From assembly GCA_038502055.1 (NCBI GenBank), contig JAXRKN010000041.1:2275501-2339500 (forward strand): a stretch of DNA of 64,000 nucleotides, in the 5' to 3' direction. Below the pieces are notes generated by a model. The model searched no databases. It was not told the origin of the DNA and saw only the letters and a program-made list of their open reading frames with translations. This DNA is from Tanytarsus gracilentus (taxonomy: Eukaryota; Arthropoda; Insecta; Diptera; Chironomidae). Position numbers and translations under genes: made by a program. Shown piece by piece: positions 39,301 to 47,253 of this stretch (positions within the stretch are counted from its first letter, which is position 1; each line of letters opens with the position of its first letter).

Positions 39301-42300
39301 TTTTTTAAAATTCCCAAAAATGCTGTTATTCTTTCAAATTACTCAAAAAAATCTTACAATTATCTAATTTCCATCCACTTGACGCCTTAAAGTGACCACA
39401 GGAAACATTTCCGAGCGTTTCCCCCTCAAAAGTAAAAGAAAATCTGTTAATTAATGTTAATTGAATTGTGATGTTAATGACATTGTATTTAGTTATGATC
39501 TTTCACCAAACTCACCAACGCATTTCGGTAATGTAAAACACTTGAATTTCATTCGCCCACCAAAAACCACAAAAGATGATCATGTCGTTGTGTAATAATT
39601 AATTGAAAATTAGATAATTGAAAGAAAATATCTAATATCAATGAGTGACCCAAATCGTATGCGATACAGCGACTACATATACACAGTCTTATGCGTGTAC
39701 ATGACTGCCGAGAACTTGTGTGTCAAGTGTCAATTGTTTAAAGACATTAAATTAATTAATTAAAAAAGTATTCTCTCTCTTCGAAGCATTAAAGGCAATC
39801 GAATGCAATGTGGAGACATTTGAGAGTTTTCTACAAATTTAATAATTTAACGAGAATAATTTTTAAGATAAAATGAAGAAAAATTAAAATTTTCGAATGT
39901 CCTCCCATGGACTTATTCAATCGCATGCGAGCGAGTTTTTAATTAATAATTTTTCTTCTATCTTACAGGCAGTTCTCCAGCTGCTCAAGCACCAACTACG
40001 GCCATGATTATGGAAGGCTTAGAAACCCTTGTGACTCCTTCACACCATGCCTATTTGTTAACGGAATCGGCGGCGGCTGCACACTTCAATGTGCTGAGCT
40101 TCGATACGTGCAGTTTGTTTAAGACGGCAGCGACCACGGCGAGCTCTTTTAATCTCAACAATAACCATACGACGTCGAATAATCATCATCAGACACAATT
40201 TCTCAGTAGTCATCATCAGCATCAAATGCAACAGCAGCCTACGACTCAAGTGAGTCTATCGAGCAGCAACACGACATCGAACAGTAGCAGCATCAGCAAT
40301 ACAAGCTCACATTCCGCCACCTCAGTGACCCATTCAAAGACAGACACCGTCTCATCATCGACAGCCGCGACAACAACAACATCGACATCAAGTGGACAAC
40401 AACAACATCATCATCATCATCATCATGTGCATCATCCCACTTTGAATATTCAAGAGTCAGTGCAGCAGCAGCAATCAGCTGATCGTGGCGGAATTCATCA
40501 TTCGCAAACGGGAGATTTAAACACGCCCGTTACAACATCGAGCGATGTTCCATCATTTTTCGGGCCGAGTCTTGAGCCACCGATCATAACTGGTGAGTTT
40601 AGAAATTTGAAATTGGAACGAAATTGAAAATGAAACACAATTTATTAAATGCATCTCTCAATATATATTCTTGCTGCCTCTCTCGATCGTCCGTTAATGA
40701 ATTTAACTGTAAACCTTTTTTTCATCTTCTCCTTTTGTGTGTAACACACCACGCGCCGTTCACATCTGATCGATGTGCGATGCAAAATTATAAAAGAACA
40801 CAAAAATCCCATTTACATACAAAGTTATATGCGCAAGCGAGAAGAGAAAAATTTATAAACACCGTCGGCTATTTTCGATTGATTCGCTCTTTTAAATGTG
40901 TGAAAGAAAGTTGCGCGCGATGCACATAGAACATGCCAATAAAAACATTGTTCCCGATGTCGAATTGACTTTGAAACTACATTAATTAAATTTAGAATTT
41001 TCTCTCCGCATTGTGCGAGAGAGCGCGTTGCCATGCTATGTGTAATGAAGCTAAATTGATGCACTAGAAAAAAATAAGTTTTAAAAATTCGAATGGGATT
41101 CGATTTAAAAATAACTTTAACGTTAAAAGTTTTTATCCCCTGTCGAAACGATGCATCATGATGGAAATTAAATTGTGAGGATGAAAGTATTTTTATTTTA
41201 TATCCTCTATGCCACATCGAAGGCATTCAAACATCCATAACCTTGACTTGATGCCTTCAATTTATAGTCAATAACTATAGACGGCTTATTTACATGCATA
41301 CTCTATTTTTTTATGCCCGATATTTAATGCTCTCGAGAGAAATATATGGAAATTTAATTCTTGTAGATCACTACACACAGTACGATCAGTGAATGTCTCT
41401 CTCTCTCTATGGCTCTTAATTTACCTCTCTATCGGTCGGAGTTCTCGAGATATTTGTACGAACATAAACATACCGCGCGCTGAACAAAAACCGGAATATT
41501 TTCTGTGAATAAATGCGAGCATAAAGGAGAGTCGAGAATTATCATTCATTGACAATGACTAAGGGACTTTAGCGAGTTAAGACGCTAATGAAAACAATAA
41601 AGTAACTGCTGTAGATATTGTTGAGGTTGAATGAGGAATAATCTTTGTGAACTTGAACAAGGATCTAAAGAAGAAAAAGTTTTAAAATTTATTTACATCC
41701 AAAAAATGTCTCAGCGATCATCATTTCAGTTTTATATTTTCTTCAACCGCTGTGTCGCGTATGAAACGAAAAAGTTTTAATTGTAGACATTTCAATTAAT
41801 AGCCGCAAATGCTATAAATATCATTTTGTCCATTAAACTTTTTTAATCAAATTAATTTGTGACATTTTTCCTCGCTCGCTCTTCCTCGTTAAGTAACCTT
41901 GACAATCGGAGTGCGAGCCATGAGCAACGCAATGTATTTACGCCAAAAGCCGTTTGACAATTAATAACATTGAGCTGGGATGGAAAGAAACAGTAGCTTT
42001 GGATATATCGGACATTCAATCCATTTTCATGCCTTGGTATGGATTTAATAAATAGTTGCTCGGGCTGCTGCAAACTAATGCTGGATCTATTAATTATAAT
42101 TTAATCACCAGCTTGATTCTGGACTATAATTCATTTTGCTACTGCTCTTGCCGTTGCCGAGAGAGAAAGAGAAAAAGAAATTATTGTCAATTTTCTCTTG
42201 TGCCTGCAAAATGCACAACTGAAATCAATTAATTTCATTCACTTATCAATTGCAGCAATCGCAGAGAGTCGCACTCCTTTTCACTTACCTCCGTATGTAA

Positions 42301-45300
42301 AAATGTTTTTACAAATAGTCGTCAACTTCGAGCGAGTGTGCTACAAAATTAATATGCAGCTCGAATTTAATTTTTCATATTCTTTATGTTTTTTTTCACT
42401 GGCAATGCAATTAAAAATTATATTTTCTTTTCTCTTCGAAAAATGACAAATTGACGTCACTTTAAAGTTGGGTAATTAAAAGGGATAAAATGTACTTTTG
42501 TTTTATCTAAATAAGAAGTGATAATTAATTAATTATTTTGGTTAATACTAGAGGAAATGAATTTTTCTGTTAATTTTAAAAGTTTTTGTTAAAAATCTCA
42601 AAATAATTTTTTATCTCCATCGCGATGCATCTTGAGATTTTTTATCAATTCACCTTTTAAACCTTTTAGCAACCATCCCAAAATTAATCATTCAATCTTA
42701 TTTTTCCCTGAGTTTATTCACAAATCCTGATGTTAAGCAGCCCACACCATGACATCCCTCTCACTCTCCTCGCAATAAACTCAATTGCAATTCCAAGAGG
42801 GACATTCCGAAGGACTCTAAAAATAAAATAAATAAAAAAAGTAATTTCTCGAACTGTTGAGAAATGAAAACAAAGTTAAAATAACAATGTGAGATTATGA
42901 TATAGATTTTTTATATTCTTCGCCTTCCTCTGCGGTCATCGTCATATAAATTATGAATGTGCATTTCGAGAACAAGAACTTGTTGTAAAAAAATCAAAAA
43001 CACACAAAAGTTTTCTTCTTTTTTGTCCACGCGTTGTTTCTGTTCATTTATTTCAATCTCATTTTTTTCGTGGCATTGTAGTTGAATAAAAAGAAGATTG
43101 CGTCTCGACGAGTGACGATGTGGATAAACAAAATATTAAGAATAAATATAAATAATTATAATGCTCTTAATAAATGACATTTGAGAGAATAAAAACAATT
43201 CATAACAATTTTCTCATCATCATCGCGATCGAGTCATTTTTCATGCGAGAAAAAAATTCTTATCAACCTCTTTTTCAATCTAAATGTTTAACATCGATCG
43301 GAGATAATTTTAAATACTGAACAAAAATATGCGTGTACACTTAAATGCAATTGTCGACTGTCAAATAAGGAAATGACCATAGAAAGTTCTTACAATTTAA
43401 AATCCCTATTTTCATTTGTGCTTCCTCTATAATGTGGTTGGCGCCCAGCGAGAAAAATTTAACTCATTTAATTTCACTCAAAAATATTTTTAATAAAATT
43501 TATTTTCTCACTGGACATTTAGCATCCAATTTAACCAAATACAGTTGGCATTAAAAAAAATAAGATAAAAACATATTTCATTGTCGTTGACCATATTTAA
43601 GAGACTACAAACTGCTTGTTTACTATTTGGCAATTAATTTATGGATGAAGATCATTGCCAATTGTGGGGAAATTCCAGATGAGAGTCACTTAATAGGGAA
43701 AGATTAAGAAGAAAAATCGCTTTATTTATTTCTCGATTCATTTTGCTCTCGCATCTTGTTACCGAAGTTTATTTACCATTTCGACATTGCTCGTTACTGA
43801 TTACTGGTTGAAAATAGATACACAACAATAATAATAATATTATTAAGTAAACATTTTATTATCAGATGGCGAAGTACAAAAAAAGACATTCAGTGTCTCA
43901 TGGTGCAACAATTTAATCGAGATATGTGAATGAAATTTGTGTTTGACCGTTAAAAATATATTTAGTGAAAATAATCATTATCCAATATTGCACCGTAATA
44001 AAATAATCAAGAAACTTTTATTGAAAAGTTAAATTAACTTGCGGCGCTCTATAAATATTATTTCGATAAAAAAATGATATCATACAAATAGGTAAATGGC
44101 TCATACAATAAAAGCTCCTTAAAAAGTAGCGAAAAATTATCGCGCGGACAATTTAAAAGGGAAGAGAATTTTAAATGGAATTCCACAAAAGAGAGGCATA
44201 AAAATAAGTAAAAAAATTTAACAACACTCTTTTTGTACAACTAGGTATTTCGACGGAAAAGTATTAAATAAAATAAAATAGTAAACATTTTGACATTTTT
44301 ATACATTTTGTTATAGTCTTTTAAACTTAAAACTAAATTTTGTATTTGCTTTATCGAACATATTAAACATATGTATGCAATACTTGAATGAATTTAATAT
44401 TGGAATTTAAGATCAAATATTAGAAAAGTGGAGCGGTAATTTTTGTTTGTTTGATGTTTTTTAAAACCGCTCCACTTCTCTAATTTTTGGATCTTAAATT
44501 CCAATATTAAATTCATTCAAGTATTGCATACATATGTTTAATATTTTTAGAAAAAGAAAATAAAAAAATTTAGTTTTAAGTTTAAAGAGAGTATAACAAA
44601 ATGTATAAAAATGTAAAATTTTCTGTTTTATTTAATTTATCTTTTCCGTGCGAAATACCTAGTTGTAAAAGAGAAGGGGTTGTTAAATTTTTTTACTTTT
44701 TTATTTATCCCTTTTTCCTGATCAAAAATATTGTACTTAATTTGGTAAAAAAAATTACTTTATGAAAATTAAGCATGTTAATGTTTGAATAGATCTCTAC
44801 CGTAATTTACCACTAGAAGAATCTCTTGAGCAAAATTTTAATTTCACCGTTATTATTGAATGTTTTTTTACATTTTTTTATTAATTCCAAAAGAATTAAC
44901 TTTTTCTAAAATTATTATTTATTTCATCTTTGGTAACATGAATGTTTTTGCACTTCTTCTCTCGCTGTCTTTAATCTTGTCACTGAATGAAAATGAATTG
45001 GGGGTACGACAGTGAGAGCGCATGATTATCGAGGGAAGAGGGTAAGTGGTGAAGTTGATGGTGTTGAAGTATTGGAGCGCATGTAAGAATTTTTTTTAAA
45101 TATTTTTTGACCGTTTTTTTACACAACATCTGTTGCTTCGCAACAGCTGTTGAGGTCAGTCGTGAACGACCGAGAGAGAGCTAAATTAGATTGTGAGAGT
45201 AAGAGAGAAGGGAGAAAAATAGCTACGCGAGGGAGATAAAGTCAGATTTAAAGTAATAACAATGCAAACAGTGATATCTCAATGAATTAATGCGCCATTG

Positions 45301-47007
45301 AAAGCGCTTTGTTCGATAATAAGCGGCAAGCAGTTGAAGGTTAATTAACTTCTTACTGTTTTATTTACAGGCTCAATAGAGTCCGAAGACTTATCATTGG
45401 AGCCGCAAAATGTGTCTAGTCCTACCGGTAGTCTATGCAGTCCCTCGAAGCAAGAGCGCATCACACCGCCGACAATTGTCGTTGAGGAAGAGACAAGTAA
45501 TAATAGTAACTCTTATGCCACTTCAACACCTCAACATAATCACCATCATGTCCATCATCACCCGCATCACCATCATCATCAGCTTCAATCAATTCACTCA
45601 CAAAATCATTTAAATCTTAATAATAATAATCACCTTCATATAGATCATACCCTCAACAACCACAATCATAACACAAACACACAACACCAATCACAACATG
45701 ATGAGAATAAAATTTCTTATCGAGGTGTCTTTGCCACCACTTCCTCCTCCTCAGGTCCAGGCGCTAGTCCGAGCAATGCTGGTGGAACGAGCTCAAATAT
45801 GGGCATTTCCCATACAATTTCCTCGCATCTAACTATCATGCCCTCACAGATGTCACCGCCATCGGGATCGAGTCTCAATTGGACTCTACCGAGTCCCGAC
45901 AAGACACTCTTTCAACAGCCAATGTTCAGTCTCTTCAGCTCATCGCCCAATCCATCGCAATCGCATTTCGGCGCATCACAAAATCTTCACTCGCATCACT
46001 ACGATGAACGCGCACAGCATCATCAGGTGGAGTTGTTGGGATTAAACATGGATCCGAATAATCTTCTGTTGAAGCAGCCAACCAATTATAGCGCATGTGT
46101 TGTACCCACCTCATTGTCTTCGCTCGAAATGCAACAACAAGAAATGCATCAGCAATACTCGAGAGGCGGCGAGAGTGGATTGAGTGCACCAAAATATCAA
46201 TGGCTCGATTCACCTGTTGAATATGGCTCACCGAGTCAACAGAGTCAACAGCAGCAGCAACAATTTGTTCAAGAACAGTCATCGTCTGCGTCATCGAACT
46301 CAGTATTAATACCAAAGCAGGAGCCCTACTCAACACCCAATTCCTGTCAAACGAACGACTCAAATCACATGTCCGCGGCACAATACTCGGTACAATTGGC
46401 TGAATATAATCAAGCGACAAGCAAGGGTCACGAGATACTCTCGCAAGTTTACCAACAATCGCCAATTCCACTCAAGCTTGTACCCGTGAAGCCACGCAAA
46501 TATCCAAATCGTCCGAGCAAGACGCCCGTGCACGAGCGACCATACGCATGTCCTGTCGAGAATTGCGATCGACGCTTTTCAAGAAGTGATGAACTTACCC
46601 GCCATATTCGAATTCACACCGGTCAAAAGCCGTTCCAGTGTCGCATTTGCATGAGATCATTCTCGAGATCCGACCACCTAACAACGCACATTAGGTGAGT
46701 TTATAAACTCTTGAAATAAATAGCGAAATTTTTTATAAAAATATTTTTCTCTTCATAATTTAGAACTCACACTGGCGAGAAGCCCTTCCAATGTGACACA
46801 TGCGGACGCAAATTTGCTCGATCCGATGAGAAGAAAAGACATGCAAAAGTGCATTTGAAGCAGCGCATTAAGAAAGAGAAAATGAGTCAAAATAACAATA
46901 ATAATAATAATAATAACAGCAGCAGTCATCATCATCAGACAATTGCACATCATCACATGCAAGATATCTCCGGCTTGCCACTTTTAAATACGACAACGTC
47001 GTTGTAG
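15212..47007 (+). CDS. sr: Stripe, EGR-family C2H2 zinc-finger transcription factor (whole gene)
   Basis: Nuclear DNA-binding transcription factor, the insect member of the EGR/Krox family. In Drosophila, Stripe specifies tendon cells and acts as an activity-induced gene. Coding exons: 15212-15368, 15630-15872, 18757-18885, 39969-40592, 45371-46694, 46764-47007. All junctions are GT-AG and in phase, giving 906 residues. Features: a Ser/Asn-rich N-terminus; a segment with EEYVDILQVQQLLLEN (residues 69-84) that looks conserved; ESPNSRRVLFDYP and a Pro/Tyr segment (about 135-155); His/Gln/Ser/Thr-rich low-complexity stretches in exons 4 and 5; then three fingers at about 776-800, 806-828 and 834-856. 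Finger helices read RSDELTR, RSDHLTT and RSDEKKR, the EGR set that contacts GCGTGGGCG. A basic KQRIKKEK stretch follows, then Asn/Ser/His repeats. The last intron cuts finger 2 just before its final His. The frame stays open for 81 codons beyond the TAG stop (see separate entry). A second start near 37.8 kb is possible. Confidence 0.95.
15630..15872 (+). CDS. sr: stripe coding exon 2
   Basis: Acceptor CAG at 15627-15629 and donor GTAAGA at 15873; 243 nt, phase 1 at both ends. It codes an Ala/Ser-rich start, the segment EEYVDILQVQQLLLEN, a Ser/Thr tract and RPRVNLQKAAEFAQVQ. Because it is symmetric (phase 1-1), it could be skipped without a frameshift. Confidence 0.88.
15873..18756 (+). other. 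stripe intron 2, with a GC-richer island
   Basis: 2.9-kb intron with no coding signal. Around 17455-17650 it holds an island clearly richer in GC than its surroundings, with CGCG-containing runs and TGATCAGTTGATC at about 17586-17598. A TATAATA lies near 17552, about 39 bases from a TCAGTT, slightly far for a TATA/Inr pair. The island may be an enhancer or an internal promoter; this is inference only. Confidence 0.5.
18757..18885 (+). CDS. sr: stripe coding exon 3
   Basis: Acceptor TTCTAG just before 18757 and a strong donor GTGAGT at 18886; 129 nt, phase 1 at both ends, residues 134-176. It codes GESPNSRRVLFDYPIPASP, a Tyr/His/Pro stretch and a Leu/Trp-rich end. The sequence looks conserved rather than low-complexity, so this may be a functional module. 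It can be skipped in frame. Confidence 0.88.
19966..19974 (+). promoter_or_regulatory. EGR-like binding site in intron 3
   Basis: CCGTGGGCG matches the EGR consensus GCGTGGGCG at eight of nine bases. Since the gene itself codes EGR fingers, autoregulation is possible; this is inference. Confidence 0.25.
20252..20280. repeat. Short perfect inverted repeat
   Basis: Arms of 11 bp (ATTCACAAAAT at 20252-20262 and its complement at 20270-20280) separated by 7 bases. It may be a small hairpin or chance in AT-rich DNA. Confidence 0.3.
20330..20349. repeat. 8-bp palindromic arms merging into a TATA-like string
   Basis: TATATACC and GGTATATA flank four A bases; the right arm runs into TATAAAAA, a TATA-box-like string. 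There is no clear initiator about 30 bases downstream, so promoter function is doubtful. Confidence 0.25.
27668..27675. promoter_or_regulatory. Full CRE (TGACGTCA) in stripe intron 3
   Basis: Perfect eight-base CREB/ATF palindrome inside intron 3. Alone it would be weak evidence; it is one of six in the stripe region. Confidence 0.35.
29393..29400. promoter_or_regulatory. Full CRE (TGACGTCA) in a GC-richer intronic stretch
   Basis: Perfect CREB/ATF palindrome within about 29.25-29.7 kb, a stretch less AT-rich than its surroundings and a candidate enhancer by composition only. Confidence 0.38.
31030..31370. repeat. Degenerate tandem array built on GGAGAAGYC units
   Basis: Irregular tandem repeats of 12-mers such as GGAGAAGTCTCG and GGAGAAGCCATT, partly combined into units of about 25 bp, with one strand strongly purine-rich. 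Both strands are open in several frames only because of the repeat structure, so no protein is called. It directly abuts a second, unrelated array. Confidence 0.85.
31373..31899. repeat. 19-bp minisatellite, about 27 copies
   Basis: Head-to-tail copies of GAGGAACCAACATCCAGCT with a variable junction (CTG, CGG, CTT, TGG, TTG). Copies decay at both edges. The period of 19 is not a multiple of 3, so three units make a 57-nt cycle. That is why the array reads open on both strands as Trp/Cys-rich repeats on the minus strand; I treat these as artefacts. Counting from the left, units 5-10 and 14-19 share the same order of variants, 171 bp apart, suggesting a duplication inside the array. Confidence 0.92.
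31960..32240. mobile_element. Possible mini-me-like microsatellite-bearing element
   Basis: A unique stretch ends in a (GGAC)n microsatellite, followed by a short unique tail ending near GTGGGTTACAC. Dipteran mini-me elements are described as short retroposon-like sequences carrying (GTCY)n repeats, which read RGAC on the other strand, as here (GGAC with one AGAC). The match is to this general architecture from memory; I could not compare the core sequence. Boundaries are approximate. Confidence 0.3.
32131..32191. repeat. (GGAC)n microsatellite
   Basis: About 15 tandem GGAC units with a single AGAC interruption at about 32160-32163. The strand is wholly free of T. Confidence 0.95.
36189..36196. 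promoter_or_regulatory. Full CRE (TGACGTCA) upstream of the candidate internal stripe promoter
   Basis: Perfect CREB/ATF palindrome in a GA/CT-rich region about 1.65 kb upstream of the alternative ATG at 37839. That region resembles the sequence before exon 1 in composition. Confidence 0.42.
37804..37842 (+). CDS. Small upstream ORF overlapping the alternative stripe ATG
   Basis: ATG at 37804 opens a 12-codon frame (MDSKAKTCEGNR) whose TGA at 37840-37842 overlaps the ATG at 37839 as ATGA. If this region is transcribed as a 5' leader, such an overlap could couple termination to re-initiation. It is only seen as sequence; expression is not shown. Confidence 0.3.
   Translation: MDSKAKTCEGNR
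37839..38029 (+). CDS. sr: Candidate alternative first coding exon of stripe
   Basis: The frame from ATG 37839 is less AT-rich than its surroundings and codes MTSEGAQYESHYQGYPSPYL followed by a Ser/Thr/Tyr-rich stretch, similar in style to Stripe. It lies 1.9 kb before exon 4. Exon 4 normally needs a phase-1 partner, and no strong phase-1 donor is present. A GTGAAA donor at 38030 leaves phase 2, which would fit an alternative acceptor four bases into exon 4 (GCAG, exon from 39973) and restore the frame as TGAG-SPAAQAP. Drosophila stripe has isoforms with different N-termini, which fits. Equally, this may be a non-coding leader with short ORFs. Confidence 0.35.
37840..37847. promoter_or_regulatory. 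Full CRE (TGACGTCA) overlapping the alternative ATG
   Basis: Perfect CREB/ATF palindrome that starts one base into the ATG at 37839, so it could also be just coding sequence (Met-Thr-Ser). Confidence 0.3.
38347..38355 (+). promoter_or_regulatory. EGR-like binding site near the candidate internal exon
   Basis: The same 9-mer CCGTGGGCG seen at 19966, one mismatch from the EGR consensus, about 320 bp after the candidate alternative exon. Possible feedback site; inference. Confidence 0.25.
39969..40592 (+). CDS. sr: stripe coding exon 4
   Basis: Acceptor TTACAG before 39969 and a strong donor GTGAGT at 40593; 624 nt, phase 1 at both ends, residues 177-384. It codes GSSPAAQAPTTAMIMEGLET, a well-mixed segment up to about residue 230 (SFDTCSLFKTAA), then Asn/Gln/His/Ser/Thr-rich low complexity, including a run of seven His from CAT repeats. 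It ends GPSLEPPIIT. A second acceptor-like GCAG lies four bases inside the exon. Confidence 0.92.
42452..42459. promoter_or_regulatory. Full CRE (TGACGTCA) in stripe intron 4
   Basis: Perfect CREB/ATF palindrome; the most downstream of the six found in the stripe region. Confidence 0.33.
44208..44696. repeat. Long near-perfect inverted repeat (foldback element or hairpin-RNA source)
   Basis: The left arm 44208-44437 is complementary to the right arm 44466-44696, with a 28-nt loop. A 55-bp stretch is perfect (44360-44414 against 44490-44544). Other perfect blocks include 44236-44252 against 44651-44667 and 44208-44225 against 44679-44696. The rest differs by scattered changes and small indels. 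There is no open frame inside. The structure fits a foldback-type MITE or a hairpin-RNA locus; I did not find target-site duplications. Intronic on the + strand, it would be transcribed as a long hairpin within stripe pre-mRNA. Confidence 0.9.
45371..46694 (+). CDS. sr: stripe coding exon 5 (low-complexity region and zinc fingers 1-2)
   Basis: Acceptor TTTACAG before 45371 and donor GTGAGT at 46695; 1324 nt, entering at phase 1 and leaving at phase 2. It codes residues 385-826 (last codon split): GSIESEDLSLEPQNVSSP, long His/Asn/Gln/Ser-rich tracts, Pro/Ser motifs such as PSPDKTLFQQPMFSLFSS, then the basic linker PVKPRKYPNRPSKTPVHERP. Finger 1 (CPVENC...HIRIH) follows, then most of finger 2 (CRIC...HIR). 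The gene's DNA-binding specificity is mostly set here. Confidence 0.95.
46764..47007 (+). CDS. sr: stripe coding exon 6 (end of finger 2, finger 3, C-terminus)
   Basis: A 69-nt intron separates it from exon 5; the acceptor is TTTAG before 46764. It completes finger 2 (THTGEKP) and codes finger 3 (CDTCGRKFARSDEKKRHAKVH), a basic tail KQRIKKEKM, an Asn run, a His cluster, and ISGLPLLNTTTSL before TAG at 47005-47007. The frame stays open afterwards. Confidence 0.95.
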
Positions 47008-47253
47008 ACCGAGGAATCGTCGATTGAAGAATTGCGCTTTGATGATGATGCGTCGCTGATCGATCTCAAACTGTCCGATGTAAAGGATGATGTGTTCATG
47101 GGCTATAATGACGATCGGGACTTCAAAATGACAAGCGCGATGCATTTTAAAGTTGAAATCGATGATGATGATGATGAGATTGATCAAGTCGTTCCGACAC
47201 GCCTTGACGATGAAGACATTAGATGTGAAGAAAGCACCTTAGATGTGAACTAA
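47008..47253 (+). CDS. In-frame acidic extension after the stripe stop (possible readthrough)
   Basis: Directly after the TAG at 47005-47007, 81 sense codons continue in the same frame to TAA at 47251-47253. The product is acidic, with strings such as TEESSIEELRFDDDASLIDL and KVEIDDDDDEIDQ, and is richer in GC and G/A-led codons than the following 3' sequence, so it looks like real coding DNA. With about 70% AT, a stop would be expected roughly every 12-13 codons, so 81 open codons are unlikely by chance. Explanations are stop-codon readthrough (common in Diptera, especially in regulatory genes), a recent or polymorphic nonsense change, or a base error. The context after the stop (TAG then ACC) is not a classic leaky one. 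Confidence 0.55.
   Translation, partial: TEESSIEELRFDDDASLIDLKLSDVKDDVFMGYNDDRDFKMTSAMHFKVEIDDDDDEIDQVVPTRLDDEDIRCEESTLDVN

Larger units (their letters stand above)
18886..39968 (+). other. stripe intron 3 (21 kb)
   Basis: Large intron with no convincing gene inside. It holds two adjacent tandem arrays (31030-31899), a (GGAC)n microsatellite, four perfect TGACGTCA sites, two EGR-like sites and the candidate alternative first exon with its upstream region (about 36.4-38.0 kb). Tissue-specific enhancers of stripe would be expected here, but I cannot point to one with confidence. Confidence 0.6.
40593..45370 (+). other. stripe intron 4 (4.8 kb)
   Basis: No convincing coding sequence. It holds one full CRE (42452) and a 489-bp near-palindrome (44208-44696). 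The remainder is AT-rich DNA with no structure I can name. Confidence 0.7.

Noticed and set aside
40825..41226. 133-residue open stretch on the minus strand inside stripe intron 4
   Set aside because: No motif, no splice partner and no coding-like composition.
45935..46471. 178-residue open stretch antisense to stripe exon 5
   Set aside because: Shadow of the Gln/Ser/His-rich coding strand in the opposite direction; the sense frame is clearly the real one.
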